Shown: positions 8,939 to 18,405, numbered from the stretch's first letter. The stretch: DNA of 64,000 nucleotides from Enterovirga rhinocerotis (GCF_004363955.1 NZ_SNZR01000011.1:1922001-1986000), one strand, 5' to 3'. The notes: generated from the letters alone by a model not told the origin. Program-made: numbers and translations.

Positions 8939-9334
8939 GCGTCATAGGAACCGAGCCGCGCGACCGGTCAGGAGCGGGCGGAGCCACCGGCGCTTCAACC
9001 GGCGGCTGAAGACGCCCCGCCTAGCGACGGTTGGCCACCGCCGTACTCGGCCGCCGCCATCGGTTCTTATCGTCGGTTGCAACGGCTATCTGCGGTCGCC
9101 GCTTCGGGCGGCCGCATCTGTCATCGGTATCCACGATCAGGTGGTCCCTGCTCTCGGTGGGAGCGTAGCTGAAAGTCGTCGCCGGCATTGGTGGCTGCTG
9201 CCAGGCGCCGCTCGTCGGATGCTGTGACTGGCGTCCACGCTCAGCCCCATCCAAGCAATCGCTGCCCGGCCGGCCACTTCGCTCACGTCCATCGGCGCCG
9301 CACGCGTCAGTCACGGGCTCCGCACATTCCCTCT
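8939..9334. other. Non-coding stretch before the tandem repeat
   Basis: No convincing gene is present on either strand; all open frames are Arg/Pro/Ser-rich translations of high-GC sequence. The last ~100 bases contain degenerate motifs (for example TCACGGGCTCCGCAC) also found in the repeat unit downstream, so this may be an eroded extension of that array. Confidence 0.5.
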
Positions 9335-9605
9335 CGGACACCGCCGACTTCGTTACGGGCTCCCTCCGCCTTCCCCTCGCGGGCGGCGCTTCCCTCGCAG
9401 GCAACGCGCCCCCACGGGCGCCGCACCTTTACTCACGGACACCGCCGGCTCCCTCACGGGCTCCGCCTTCCCTAGCGGGTGGTGCGCTCCCCTCGCAGGC
9501 GACGCACGCCCCCACAGGCACCGCACCTTTCCTCCCGGACACCGCCGACTTCCTCACGAGCTCCGCACCTTCCGCTCGCAGGCCGCGCACGTCCTCACGG
9601 GCACT
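9335..9605. repeat. Imperfect ~100-bp tandem repeat, about 2.7 copies
   Basis: Units begin with CGGACACCGCCG at 9335, 9436 and 9536, giving periods of 101 and 100 bases. Within each unit the order is the same: a GGGCTCC block, a GCCTTCCC or similar block, a CTCGCAGGC block and a CGCACCTTT block. The third copy is shorter and runs over the stop codon (9595-9597) of the minus-strand membrane-protein gene. Copies one and two look roughly 80% identical by hand alignment. There are no unique spacers, so this is not a CRISPR array. Confidence 0.72.
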
Positions 9606-11463
9606 CGTCCCGCCCTTCCTTCAGTTGCACGTCGATGCGCTCGGCCCGCGCAGCATATCCGCTCCGGGTATCGCTCGCATGCGCCCGGTCGATCTTCGTG
9701 TCCCAGCTCCCCTCGCTTACCTGCCGGCGATGACCTCCGTTCAGGTAGTCGTCCTGAAACGAGAGGGCGTCCCGCGCATGCGTCAACGCCGTACAGAGCA
9801 GCGCGCGTCGCCTCGACCGACTGCTCTCCTTCGCGGCCAGCGCCGCGTTGATCGCCGCAATCGTGTCGTGGAACGCCGCTTCGGTGCGCACGCTGTTGAA
9901 CCGATCGTCGCTCTGCCCGTGGATCCGCAGGCAGGAGAAGTTGAGGTTCTCGAGCTGGCTCATTCTTTTGCCGAACAGCCTCGTCCTGCTCTCGCTGTCG
10001 ATCAAATCGGGACTGGTCGACGTGAAGTAGAGGTAGCTGTTGACGTAGCTGAAGTGGACCAACGCGAAGATCTTGAAGTTCGCGCTCGTGGCACCGTGAC
10101 ATCGGGCCGGCGCGAGGGTGTCGAGGAGGCCGTTCTTATAGATCGTGCCGCTGAAGCCGACCCACGGAACCCTGCTCAGGATCAGTTCCCCCTGATCGAG
10201 CGATTCACGGATCCAGCCCATGCTCAACCGCCTCATCGCGGTCGCGCCGTCCCCGAAATCGAGGCTCGCTCCGTGTGTCAGCAGCCGGTAGCGGGGAAAC
10301 AGGAAGCGACGGCCATCGGCTTCCTGGAGGTTCGGCCGGAAGCCTTGAGCCCAGAGATCGAACTGCCACAGGGCGGCGTGAGGCTCGCCGATGGCATCCA
10401 GCATGAGCGCGGACAGGATCGTTCCGTATGGGAGCTTCGGATTAAACGTATTCGGGTGAACGTGATCCGCAATGATTTTATCTCTCTCGGTCTCCGTCGG
10501 ACAATATTCGGCTCCTCTTACCGCGACCTGAGACGCTCCGTCGTCACCGGAGCGCAGGACGATTTCGCAGCTCACGGTCCAGATCAGCTTGAGCCCTGCT
10601 ATGATCTTGTTGATATTGCCGCGCTGCCGTTCCTGATCCGAGCGTGATCGCGGCGAGGAATCGACGAATGCTCGGAAATCGTCGACGAAGTGGCGCGGCA
10701 CGACGAATTCCGGAGAATTGTATCGGCGGACGTCATGCATCATCTCGACGATGTTGCCGATCGGATAGGCCACGCGCCGTGCGAATTTGTGATCGTTGCC
10801 GAAGGTCTCGTCCTGATCGACTGCCTCGTCCCCCGCGACGCCCCCCTCGGGCGGTTTACCCGGGAGTGCGGCCCTGAAGAGTTCGTCGTGGAACGCGATG
10901 TCTTCCTTGATGTGGTTCGGCAGGTTCCGCATGAAGCGCAGCAGCGTGGCGACCTTGCTTTCCCCGGATTTGACATTGGCCAGCGTCGGGGTCGGAGCGA
11001 GCCGATGCTCCGTCGACGCGCCGGCCTGGGCTGAGAACTCGATCCCGCCTCCGCCGATCGACACCTTCTGCAGACGGGCGAGCCAGCCATACCGGTCCTC
11101 CGACACGATCAGACTGACAAACAGCACGCTGACCAACAACGGCAGGAACGCCCGTGCCCCCGCGATGGGCTGATCCTGGGAGACGACGCCGGCCGAACGT
11201 GCCGGAGGCACGACGAGCGTGCGGAGCCAGATGCCGAAACCGACGCCCGCAGCGATCGGCAACAGGACGGATTTGAACGCCTCACGCAGGCCGAAGATGC
11301 CTCTCGCCTCGAGCAGGAACTCATAGAGCGCCAGACCGAAGACCATGACGAGGCCGACACGGATGGGCCACCAGGCGAGATCCCGCCAGCCTCGTGGCGA
11401 TTGGTCATGCCAAAGATGGGCGAGGCCGAAGCCGGACATCATCCCGAGCCAAAGGAAGAACAA
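9595..11463 (-). CDS. Uncharacterised 622-aa membrane protein
   Basis: No family is recognised. The N-terminus carries about four membrane helices (residues ~1-19, 31-50, 65-86 and 104-122). About 490 mostly soluble residues follow, rich in aromatic residues and His and without obvious repeats, and may be alpha-helical. The track start is TTG at 11463, preceded by GGGAGGGGG; an ATG at 11442 is an alternative. The gene stands alone, with a 190-bp gap upstream and a tandem repeat at its 3' end. Its codon usage looks somewhat less GC-biased than neighbouring housekeeping genes, which suggests a lineage-specific or acquired gene. A signalling, surface or defence role is possible but unsupported. 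Confidence 0.75.
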   Translation of the reverse strand: MFFLWLGMMSGFGLAHLWHDQSPRGWRDLAWWPIRVGLVMVFGLALYEFLLEARGIFGLREAFKSVLLPIAAGVGFGIWLRTLVVPPARSAGVVSQDQPIAGARAFLPLLVSVLFVSLIVSEDRYGWLARLQKVSIGGGGIEFSAQAGASTEHRLAPTPTLANVKSGESKVATLLRFMRNLPNHIKEDIAFHDELFRAALPGKPPEGGVAGDEAVDQDETFGNDHKFARRVAYPIGNIVEMMHDVRRYNSPEFVVPRHFVDDFRAFVDSSPRSRSDQERQRGNINKIIAGLKLIWTVSCEIVLRSGDDGASQVAVRGAEYCPTETERDKIIADHVHPNTFNPKLPYGTILSALMLDAIGEPHAALWQFDLWAQGFRPNLQEADGRRFLFPRYRLLTHGASLDFGDGATAMRRLSMGWIRESLDQGELILSRVPWVGFSGTIYKNGLLDTLAPARCHGATSANFKIFALVHFSYVNSYLYFTSTSPDLIDSESRTRLFGKRMSQLENLNFSCLRIHGQSDDRFNSVRTEAAFHDTIAAINAALAAKESSRSRRRALLCTALTHARDALSFQDDYLNGGHRRQVSEGSWDTKIDRAHASDTRSGYAARAERIDVQLKEGRDECP

Positions 11464-11653
11464 GGCCCCCTCCCTTCCGCCGACGACCGCCGCCGATGAC
11501 TACCCATACGTGCATCAATGACACGATAACAACCATCAGTACTTGAGGCCGGAGTCAAGCCGGCACGCATGCGGCCGGCGCACCGCCGCGATCGAGCGAT
11601 TTGCCATTCCGGCCCTGTCCGGGGCAGGAGGGGACGGAACGCGGGAGAGCGAG

Positions 11654-11944
11654 ATGTCCTTCTGGAAGCGCATTTTCGGTGGCGGGGCGGACGACAAGGA
11701 GCCGGGTGCCCCGACGACGACCGCCGAGGTCGAGCATAACGGTTTCACGATCCTCGCTCAGCCCTACAAGGCCGAGGGCGGCTACCAGACCGCCGGCCTC
11801 GTGACGAAGGGAGAGGGTGAGGCCCGCCGGGAGCATCGCTTCGTGCGAGCCGATCGTTTCCCGTCCCTCGACGACGCTACCGAATTCTCGCTGCGAAAGG
11901 GCCGCCAACTGGTGGACGAGCAGGGCGAGCGGATGTTCCGATGA
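11654..11944 (+). CDS. HlyU-family protein
   Basis: A 96-residue protein beginning MSFWKRIFGGGADD. It contains the HlyU core HNGFTILAQPYKAEGGYQTAG and the charged EHRFVRADRF segment. HlyU was named as a transcriptional activator of haemolysin in Vibrio; the alphaproteobacterial family is widespread and its role is not established. The ATG has a GGGAGAG ribosome-binding site (11643-11649). The frame is open upstream to 11543 but without protein-like sequence. No haemolysin operon is adjacent; an RTX-type gene lies 37 kb away and there is no evidence for a link. Confidence 0.82.
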   Translation: MSFWKRIFGGGADDKEPGAPTTTAEVEHNGFTILAQPYKAEGGYQTAGLVTKGEGEARREHRFVRADRFPSLDDATEFSLRKGRQLVDEQGERMFR

Positions 11945-12272
11945 TCGATCCGTCGCCGGCACAGATGCATGATTGCGCCCTGAAGCATCGCATCTCAGGC
12001 CGACGGAACGTTATATCGCGACCGAAGAACGGAAGTAGTCATCTTTCCTCCAAGGTTTAGCTTGGAAACCCACCTCGGAATTACTATTCGCCACATCCCA
12101 GCGCGCGAGACGCTCGGCCTCGTGCCTGCTCGCACCGATCGGGCGGGCGGAGATTGTCGCACCCTGCAACAAATAACCTCGGCCGGACTTGATGCGGCAT
12201 CGACGAGGCGAGACGTCCCCCGACACCTGGCGACGCAGCGCTCCGCGATCGATCTGACCTCGGAGGTACGAG
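11945..12272. other. Intergenic region, promoter for the secreted protein downstream
   Basis: A 328-bp gap without a supported gene. A less GC-rich patch around 12010-12090 may hold promoter elements, and a clear GGAGGT ribosome-binding site lies at about 12260-12266 just before the next start codon. No hairpin terminator was noticed after the HlyU-family gene. Confidence 0.5.
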
Positions 12273-12743
12273 ATGAATCAAGTGACGAAGGGTGCCATCG
12301 TCGGCGGGGCCTTGCTGGCGGCAGTGGGAGTGACGACGGCCGCGTCGGCGCAGCAGCCGCTGGCGGTCGTCGTGCGGCCGGTCGCGGCAGTGGTCCAGGC
12401 CCCTTTCACGCTGCTGGGGCTGCCCGCGACGACGGGCTACAATCCGGAGCCCGCTCGGCAGGCAGCGGTCGCCTATACATCGTATGACTGGGCCGTCGTC
12501 CGTCCTGGCGTCCTGAAGGCGACCGGGCCGCATCACATCAACCCGGCCAACGCCGATTACCGCCGCCCGATCGTCCTGCGCCGCGGCTCGACGGTGCCCG
12601 CCTATGTCGAAACGGCGCCCGTGGCGAACATCTCGACGCCCGGCATGGTCCGGAACGCCACCTACGACTTCTTCGTCTCCCCCCAGCGGCACGTGGTGTT
12701 CGTGCACCCGGTCACGCGGCAGGTCGTTCAGATCACGCGCTGA
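12273..12743 (+). CDS. Secreted protein, DUF1236-like
   Basis: A 156-residue exported protein with a signal peptide (hydrophobic GAIVGGALLAAVGV, cleavage likely after ASA at ~26). The C-terminal part (residues ~105-156) ends DFFVSPQRHVVFVHPVTRQV. This resembles the short YxxFVxxxxVVxVDPxTRxVV pattern of DUF1236 proteins, common in Hyphomicrobiales periplasm and without known function. GGAGGT precedes the ATG. A hairpin follows the stop, suggesting a monocistronic unit. Confidence 0.7.
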   Translation: MNQVTKGAIVGGALLAAVGVTTAASAQQPLAVVVRPVAAVVQAPFTLLGLPATTGYNPEPARQAAVAYTSYDWAVVRPGVLKATGPHHINPANADYRRPIVLRRGSTVPAYVETAPVANISTPGMVRNATYDFFVSPQRHVVFVHPVTRQVVQITR

Positions 12744-12750
12744 GGCCAAT

Positions 12751-12781
12751 GGGAGCCGCCCCGAACTCGGGTGCGGCTCCC
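12751..12781 (+). terminator. Stem-loop downstream of the DUF1236-like gene
   Basis: A perfect 9-bp inverted repeat (GGGAGCCGC at 12751-12759, GCGGCTCCC at 12773-12781), 8 bases after the stop codon. The T-run after it is poor, so termination is probable rather than certain. Confidence 0.6.
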
Positions 12782-13028
12782 GTTGGATGAACGGCCGGGA
12801 CGCCGCGTCGACGCGTGAACGGCAGCGCTCCGGCTCACAGCGAATTGCCGCGTGGCCTGCGACATGACGGGTTGGCGCCCAGCGCCCCCGGGCGTGGCCG
12901 CCGCCATCGGCGCATTCGCCTGATGGTGTCGACCCACGCGCGGACCGTCCGTTCGAAGCGGTTGGGATTAATGCGTCGCCGGTCGATACCGGGAAATCTT
13001 CTGCCGGCCCGACCGGTCCGGACGCCGA

Positions 13029-13271
13029 TTACCGCGCGAAAGCGAGGGCTGCGACGAGCACCGAAATCCACACAAGGATCCCTAGCCAGGCCGTGCCCGC
13101 AGAAGAGACCAGCACGGTGCCGGTATCCGTCCGCCTTGCGAAGCCCCGATTGAATTCGGCCGCGGGGGAGTCCAGCCCGGCCGACCTGATCCTCCCAAGC
13201 GACAGCAACGGCAAGCGACGGCGACCGGTGTGATAGCCGAACCGGTCGAACAGCAATTCGAGGGCGATCAC
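13029..13271 (-). CDS. Small protein with C-terminal membrane helix (80 aa)
   Basis: A putative GTG-started ORF with AGGGG six bases upstream. The first ~55 residues are charged, and residues ~58-78 form one hydrophobic helix (TAWLGILVWISVLVAALAF) at the very C-terminus, as in tail-anchored small proteins. No family is recognised. The frame extends upstream to 13355, but that part looks non-coding. The protein-like tail and the ribosome-binding site are the only support. Confidence 0.4.
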   Translation of the reverse strand: MIALELLFDRFGYHTGRRRLPLLSLGRIRSAGLDSPAAEFNRGFARRTDTGTVLVSSAGTAWLGILVWISVLVAALAFAR

Positions 13272-13485
13272 GTCTGACCCCTGGGACGAGCCAGTCCTCA
13301 CCGGATGGCGATGTCGTGCAGGAGGGCCCGAGGCAATTGTCGCCGCACATGGCACGAACGCCGTGGTCCCTCACGACGAAGGCCGCCCTCGTTCATCACG
13401 AAGGCGGCCTCTTGCTGTCTGTCCTCCCCAGACGGAGGTCGCGCTGGATCGGGCTTCAGCCGCCAGCGCGGCCGTCCAGGCCCGC

Positions 13486-13821
13486 TCAGTCGTAGAAGAA
13501 GGAGCCGTAATCCACGGGCCCGAGCGGGTTGCGGGCGCCGATGAAGGGGCCGTTCGTCGTCGGATCGGGCAGCGTGCCGGCGCCGTAGCGATCCCGATCG
13601 TGAGCGTACGGGGGGCTGTTCACATAGGACACCATCTGGCCGTAGGCGCTGGCCGGGTTCACCATGCTGTGGGGCGACACCACGGTGCCCGGGTTCAGGA
13701 ACGATTTCGCCCGAACCGTCAGCCGGAGGGGTCCGTTGACGTGGTAGGATTGCTGGGCCTCCGCCACGCCGGCCCCGAGCGTGACGAGGGCGGTGGCGAG
13801 AGCGAGTGCAGAGACGCGCAT
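13486..13821 (-). CDS. Small secreted protein (111 aa), function unknown
   Basis: It has a clear signal peptide (MRVSALALATALVTLGAGVA, cleavage near AEA-QQ). The mature part is short and rich in Pro, Asn, Ser and Tyr (PYAHDRDRYGAGTLPDPTTN). No enzymatic motif or known domain is seen. About 120 bp beyond its stop is an inverted repeat (AGGCCGCC / GGCGGCCT, ~13380-13412) without a T-run. It is probably a periplasmic or outer-membrane-associated small protein. Confidence 0.6.
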   Translation of the reverse strand: MRVSALALATALVTLGAGVAEAQQSYHVNGPLRLTVRAKSFLNPGTVVSPHSMVNPASAYGQMVSYVNSPPYAHDRDRYGAGTLPDPTTNGPFIGARNPLGPVDYGSFFYD

Positions 13822-13926
13822 CGGGTGGTCCTTCGGCCGCGAATCGGCCCGTATCCATGAAGGCGATCGCGCCTCAAAAGTTCCCTAAAGCGGCCGGATT
13901 CTCGGCGGATTCCAGCGCATGGCAGC

Positions 13927-15645
13927 TCATGCGAGGACCTCCTTGCGCTCGGCAAGCCGCCCGTCGACCTTCGCCCGCTTCTCGTCGAGATGGCCGCCCT
14001 GGGCGGCGGCCAGCGCCTCGCGGATATCCTGGGCCAATGCCAGCCGGATCAGGGTCACGTAATCGGCGCCGGCCGCATAGAGGCTCTCGACGTCGTCCAG
14101 CGTGTCTGCCGGCGCGATGATGGTCGCGTTCGGATTGAGCGAGCGCAGGAGACGGACGAGACGTTCGTTGGTGATCCCCTTCAGGAGATAATCCGGGACG
14201 GACAGGACGAGGATCTCGGCGCTCTCGACGCCGGCATGGATCAGCGTCTCCCGCTGGGAGATGTCGCCGTAGCGGACCCGGACGCCCCGCGTGGTGAGGT
14301 TCGAGAAGACGACCGGATTGAAATCGACGACGCCGACATCCTTGAGGAGTTCGGGCTCCTCCCGCTCGAGATCCGCCACGAGCGAGCTCGCCGTCCGAAA
14401 GAAGCCGAGCAGAAGGATCTTCGCGCCATGGCCTTCTCCGAGCCCTTCGGCCGGCGCGCCGGCATCGAGGTCCGGCAACCCGAGCGCCTTCAGGAGGCGC
14501 ACAACCCGGCGTGTGATCCAATCCGAATTCGTCATCGCGAAGGAAGACACGACGGCGAGGATCACGAAGGCGAAGGAGGTCGCGTTCTTCACGTCGGCCG
14601 AGACGTGTCCCGCAGCGAGGCCGAGCGTCATCAGGACGAGCGAGAATTCGCTGATCTGGCAGAGGTTGAGGGCGGGCAGGAAGCTCGCCCGGATGCCCTG
14701 CCGCAACAGGTAGAGGGCCGGGAAGGTCGTCAGGATGCGGCTGACCACGACGAAGGCGGCGATTCCGAGCGTCAGGCCGATCACCGCGGAGGTCGGGATC
14801 GGGATCGTCATGCCGAGGCCGACGAAGAAGAGGGTGACGAAGAAGTCGCGCAGGCTCGTGACCTTCGCCGTCACGTCGAGCGCGTAGGGGAAGGTGGAGA
14901 GCGCCACCCCGGCGACGAGCGCGCCCATCTCGCGCGACAGGTGCAGGCGCGCGGCCAGTTCGCTGCCGAAGAAGCACCAGGCCAGCGCGCCGACGAGAAC
15001 GAGTTCAGGCTGCCGCGCGATCGAGCGGAAGAACCTCGGCAGCAGGTAGCGGCTGATCACGAACAGGGTGACGACGAGCGCCATCACGCGTCCGACCGAC
15101 AGGAAAAGCACGCTGAGATGGAGGTCGTTCAGGCTCGGCTGGACCGCCAGGAACAGGATCGCGAAGAGATCCTGGAGCACCAGGAGCCCGAGCGTGATGC
15201 GCCCCGGCAACGTGTCGAGTTCGCGCTTCTCGTAGAGCACCTTGACGATGATCACGGTCGAGGACAGGGCCGCGGCGACGCCGAGATAGAGCGCATCCCA
15301 GCGCTGACCGCTCATCGGGAACCCGATCAGCGCGAAGACGGCGACACCGAGGATCGCTCCTCCGACGATCTGCGACGCCGCGCTGCCGAGGATCGCCGCG
15401 CCGGACCGGATGATCTTCTTCAGGTCAATCTCGAGACCGATCATGAAGAGCAGGAAGATGAGGCCGAGCTCGGAGATCGTCTCGATCGAATGCTGTGACT
15501 GGACCAGCGACAGGCAGGTCGGGCCCACCAGGAAACCGGCGACGAGATAGGCGAGGATGACCGGCTGCCGCGCATATTGCGACAACACGCCGAGGATCCA
15601 GGCCGCGATCGTGCAGGTCGCGATGTCGACGAGAAGACTATGCAT
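13927..15645 (-). CDS. Monovalent cation:proton antiporter (CPA2) with degenerate RCK-type domain
   Basis: A 572-residue inner-membrane antiporter. About 12-13 helices occupy residues 1-385, with conserved CPA2 stretches such as LGLIFLLFMIGLEIDLKK and LNLCQISEFSLVLMTLG. A cytoplasmic TrkA-N/RCK-like domain begins at about residue 410. The nucleotide-binding glycine motif expected there (GxGxxG) reads ILLLGFFRTASSL, so two glycines are missing. The fold is likely kept, but NAD(H) binding may be altered, a variant that may be general in this subfamily. It is expected to exchange K+ or Na+ for H+ in ion and pH homeostasis. The ATG is at 15645. Confidence 0.9.
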   Translation of the reverse strand: MHSLLVDIATCTIAAWILGVLSQYARQPVILAYLVAGFLVGPTCLSLVQSQHSIETISELGLIFLLFMIGLEIDLKKIIRSGAAILGSAASQIVGGAILGVAVFALIGFPMSGQRWDALYLGVAAALSSTVIIVKVLYEKRELDTLPGRITLGLLVLQDLFAILFLAVQPSLNDLHLSVLFLSVGRVMALVVTLFVISRYLLPRFFRSIARQPELVLVGALAWCFFGSELAARLHLSREMGALVAGVALSTFPYALDVTAKVTSLRDFFVTLFFVGLGMTIPIPTSAVIGLTLGIAAFVVVSRILTTFPALYLLRQGIRASFLPALNLCQISEFSLVLMTLGLAAGHVSADVKNATSFAFVILAVVSSFAMTNSDWITRRVVRLLKALGLPDLDAGAPAEGLGEGHGAKILLLGFFRTASSLVADLEREEPELLKDVGVVDFNPVVFSNLTTRGVRVRYGDISQRETLIHAGVESAEILVLSVPDYLLKGITNERLVRLLRSLNPNATIIAPADTLDDVESLYAAGADYVTLIRLALAQDIREALAAAQGGHLDEKRAKVDGRLAERKEVLA

Positions 15646-15723
15646 GGAAGCCTGTGCGGATGGACGGGGCTTGGTCCCTGCCCCGCGGCATCATCCTGCC
15701 ACGAGGCGGGAGGAACGAGACGA

Positions 15724-16491
15724 TCAGACCGTCTTGAACCGTGCGGCGAGCGCTTCGGCGTTGCGCGCGAGCAGGCCGAGATCGGCCCCGACGGCGGTGA
15801 AGGTCGCGCCCCATTCGATGTAGCGCCGCGCCTGTTCCTCGTTGCCGGTCAGGATCCCCGCCGGCTTGCCGACCGCCTTCAGCCGGCCGATCGCGTCCCG
15901 GATCGCATCCTGGACGACGGGATGGGCCTGGTCGCCGAGATGGCCGAGCGAGGCCGAGAGATCGGCCGGGCCGATGAAGACGCCGTCGACGCCGTCGACC
16001 CTCGCGATCGCTTCCAGATCATCGAGCGCTTCGCGCGTCTCGACCTGGACGAGGACGCAGATCTCGGCCGGCGCCTTGTGCAGATAATCCTTGATCCGAC
16101 CATAGCCGCCCGCCCGGCCGCTGGTGGTGATCCCGCGGATGCCATGGGGCGGGTAGCGCGTCGCGGCGACCGCCGCCTTCGCCTCCGCCTCGTTCTGCAC
16201 GAAAGGCAGGAGCAGCGACTGGGCGCCGGCGTCGAGGAAGCGCTTGATCAGGACGGGATCGTTCCAGGCGGGCCGCACGATCGGCGTCGCTGTGCTGGTC
16301 GCGAGGGCCTGGAGCTGGGCGACGACGTCGGGGACTTCGTTCGGCGAGTGCTCGGTATCGATCAGGATCCAGTCGAACCCCGCCCCCCCGATGATCTCCG
16401 CGACGATCGGGCTGCAGAGGCTCGACCACAGGCCGATCTGCCGCTCGCCGCGCAGGATGGCGGCCTTGAAGGCGTTTCGCTTGATCTCCAC
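15724..16491 (-). CDS. HpcH/HpaI-family aldolase
   Basis: A 255-residue class II (metal-dependent) pyruvate aldolase related to 4-hydroxy-2-oxoheptanedioate aldolase HpaI. The catalytic and metal residues are recognisable in [17 protein letters not shown] and [12 protein letters not shown]. The start chosen is GTG at 16491 ([13 protein letters not shown]), preceded by a GGGGGA ribosome-binding site; the frame runs open to 17034 only as an antisense shadow of the neighbouring AKR gene. It lies downstream of AKR and SDR genes on the same strand. A small sugar-acid or hydroxy-ketoacid degradation operon is plausible, but the substrate is not determinable. Confidence 0.88.
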   Translation of the reverse strand: MEIKRNAFKAAILRGERQIGLWSSLCSPIVAEIIGGAGFDWILIDTEHSPNEVPDVVAQLQALATSTATPIVRPAWNDPVLIKRFLDAGAQSLLLPFVQNEAEAKAAVAATRYPPHGIRGITTSGRAGGYGRIKDYLHKAPAEICVLVQVETREALDDLEAIARVDGVDGVFIGPADLSASLGHLGDQAHPVVQDAIRDAIGRLKAVGKPAGILTGNEEQARRYIEWGATFTAVGADLGLLARNAEALAARFKTV

Positions 16492-16592
16492 GGCGTCCCC
16501 CGTCCCGAGCCGCCCTCGGCCCGTATCGGCTGGTGTCGATCCGCCAGCCTCGAAAGTCCAGCGCCAAGCGGGGCTGCAAGCGAGGCCGAGGG

Positions 16593-17432
16593 TCAGATCA
16601 TCGGCAGATGGCGCGGCTTGCGGCCGAGCGGGAACGCGGCGTCGAGCCGTGCGATCTGCGCCGGGCCGAGCACGAGATCGCCGGATGCGGCGTTGTCGCG
16701 GGCATGGGCCACGCGCGATGCCTTCGGGATCGGAAAGACCGACGGGTGCCGGGCGAGAAAGGCCAGAACCACCTGCCGCGGGCTCGCGCCCGTCTCCGCC
16801 GCGACCTCCTCCAGCGCCCGCCGGGCCGGCGAGCCGGCCTCGGGAAACTCGCCGTGTCCGAAGGGGCTGTAGGCGACGAGGGCGATCCCGTGCGTCTCGC
16901 AGAACGGCAGCACGGCATGCTCGATCGCCCGCTCGGCCGGATGGTAGAGCACCTGGTTGCAGGCGATGCGCCCTTCCCCGGCGACGGCGACCGCCTCGGC
17001 GAGATCGTCCTCGTCGAAATTGCTGACGCCCCACGAGACGATCTTGCCCTGCTCACGGAGCGTCTCGAAGGCCGCGAAGGTCTCCTCGAGCGGCACCGGG
17101 CCGCGCCAATGCAGGAGGTAGCTATCGAGCCGATCCGTCCCGAGCCGCTTCAGGCTGCGCTCGCAGGCTGCGATGGTGCCGGCCCGGCTCGCGTTCTGAG
17201 GCAGCACCTTCGAGACGAGGAAGACCTCGTCCCGCCGCCCCGCGATCGCCTCGGCGACGAGCGGCTCGGCCTCGCCGTACATCTCGGCCGTGTCGACATG
17301 CGTCATGCCGGCATCGAGGCCTGCCCGCAGGGCCGCGAGCGCCTCCGGCCTCGCCTCGTCGTCGAGGAGCCAGGTGCCCTGCCCGATCACCGAAACGGAG
17401 CGGCCCGTCGGGCCGAAGGGTCGCGTCTGCAT
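16593..17432 (-). CDS. Aldo/keto reductase
   Basis: A 279-residue NADPH-dependent TIM-barrel oxidoreductase. The catalytic tetrad is visible: Asp and Tyr in [11 protein letters not shown], Lys in FLVSKVLP and His in SYLLHWRG. The C-terminal nucleotide-binding segment is [15 protein letters not shown]. The ATG at 17432 begins [20 protein letters not shown]. It is 11 bp downstream of the SDR gene stop on the same strand and 101 bp upstream of the aldolase start, so the three are likely co-transcribed. Confidence 0.9.
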   Translation of the reverse strand: MQTRPFGPTGRSVSVIGQGTWLLDDEARPEALAALRAGLDAGMTHVDTAEMYGEAEPLVAEAIAGRRDEVFLVSKVLPQNASRAGTIAACERSLKRLGTDRLDSYLLHWRGPVPLEETFAAFETLREQGKIVSWGVSNFDEDDLAEAVAVAGEGRIACNQVLYHPAERAIEHAVLPFCETHGIALVAYSPFGHGEFPEAGSPARRALEEVAAETGASPRQVVLAFLARHPSVFPIPKASRVAHARDNAASGDLVLGPAQIARLDAAFPLGRKPRHLPMI

Positions 17433-17443
17433 GGCCGATCTCG

Positions 17444-18205
17444 CTACCGTGCCGTCCAGCCGCCGTCCACGAACATCGTCGAGCCGGTGCAGAACGAGGA
17501 TTCGTCGCTCGCCAGGAAGAGGATCGCGTTCGCGATCTCCTCCGGCTTGCCGAGGCGGTTCATCGCCTGCCGGGATTCGAGGCCGTGGCGGAAGGCGGCC
17601 GGGTCGTTCGACTGGGCGAGCATCCGGTCGAAATAGGGGGATTCGATCGTGCCGGGCCCGACCGCGTTGCAGCGGATGTTGTCGGCGACGTGGTCGAGCG
17701 CGACGGCCCGCGTCAGGCCGGCGACGGCCCCCTTCGAGGCGACATAGGCCGCCCGGTCCGTGACGCCGACCCGCGAGGTCGTCGAGGCGGTGTTGACGAT
17801 GACGCCGCCGCCCTGCGCGCGCATGATGGGCACGGCGTATTTGCAGCCGAAGAAGACCCCGTTGACGTTCACCGACAGCAGCGCGTTCCAATCCTCCTCT
17901 GAGGTCGATTCCACGGTGCCGACGATGCCGTAGCCGGCATTGTTGACGAGGATGTCGAGGCGGCCATGCGCGGCGACGGCGGCCTCGAGCAGGGCCTTCA
18001 CCTCGGCCGAGCGCGAGACGTCGACCTGACGCGCGCTCGCCTTGCCCCCGGCCGCCACGACATCGGCCACGACGCCCTCCACGGCCTCGGCATTCTTGTC
18101 GGCGAGAAGGAGGGTCGCGCCCTCGCGCGCGAAGAGCGCAGCCGTCGCCCGCCCGATCCCGGATCCGGCGCCCGTGATCACCGCGATCTTGCCACCCAGC
18201 CTCAT
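17444..18205 (-). CDS. SDR-family NAD(P)-dependent oxidoreductase
   Basis: A 253-residue classical short-chain dehydrogenase. It has the cofactor motif TGAGSGIG near residue 11, NNAG in the middle and the YxxxK catalytic pair in AAYVASKGAV. The ATG at 18205 starts MRLGGKIAVITGAGSGIG. It is the first gene of the SDR-AKR-aldolase run and is divergent from the ring-cleaving dioxygenase gene (200 bp between starts). The Asp of LLLADKN suggests NAD(H) preference. The substrate is unknown. Confidence 0.9.
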   Translation of the reverse strand: MRLGGKIAVITGAGSGIGRATAALFAREGATLLLADKNAEAVEGVVADVVAAGGKASARQVDVSRSAEVKALLEAAVAAHGRLDILVNNAGYGIVGTVESTSEEDWNALLSVNVNGVFFGCKYAVPIMRAQGGGVIVNTASTTSRVGVTDRAAYVASKGAVAGLTRAVALDHVADNIRCNAVGPGTIESPYFDRMLAQSNDPAAFRHGLESRQAMNRLGKPEEIANAILFLASDESSFCTGSTMFVDGGWTAR

Positions 18206-18405
18206 TGCGTTCTCCCGTTGCTCTTGATGCGCCGAGCTATAGGGGCAGGTAGCCTCCCTGTCTTCGCGAAACGGACCGTTCGCGAAATGGACCTTGGCGC
18301 GAGGCGCGGGCGCCGCCACGTAGGACCCAGCGAGGCCTAAGCGGCCTTCTTCCAACCATGCGAGGCCGGCCGCAGATCGCGCGCCCCGCCTCAGGGAGCA
18401 CGTCC

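Noticed and set aside
9335..9605. CRISPR array
   Set aside because: The repeating unit is ~100 bp, continuous and diverged, without unique spacers, and there are no cas genes.
9625..10647. 340-residue plus-strand frame opposite the orphan membrane protein
   Set aside because: The composition is Arg/Glu/Ala-rich with no domain, while the minus-strand frame has membrane helices and natural amino-acid usage.
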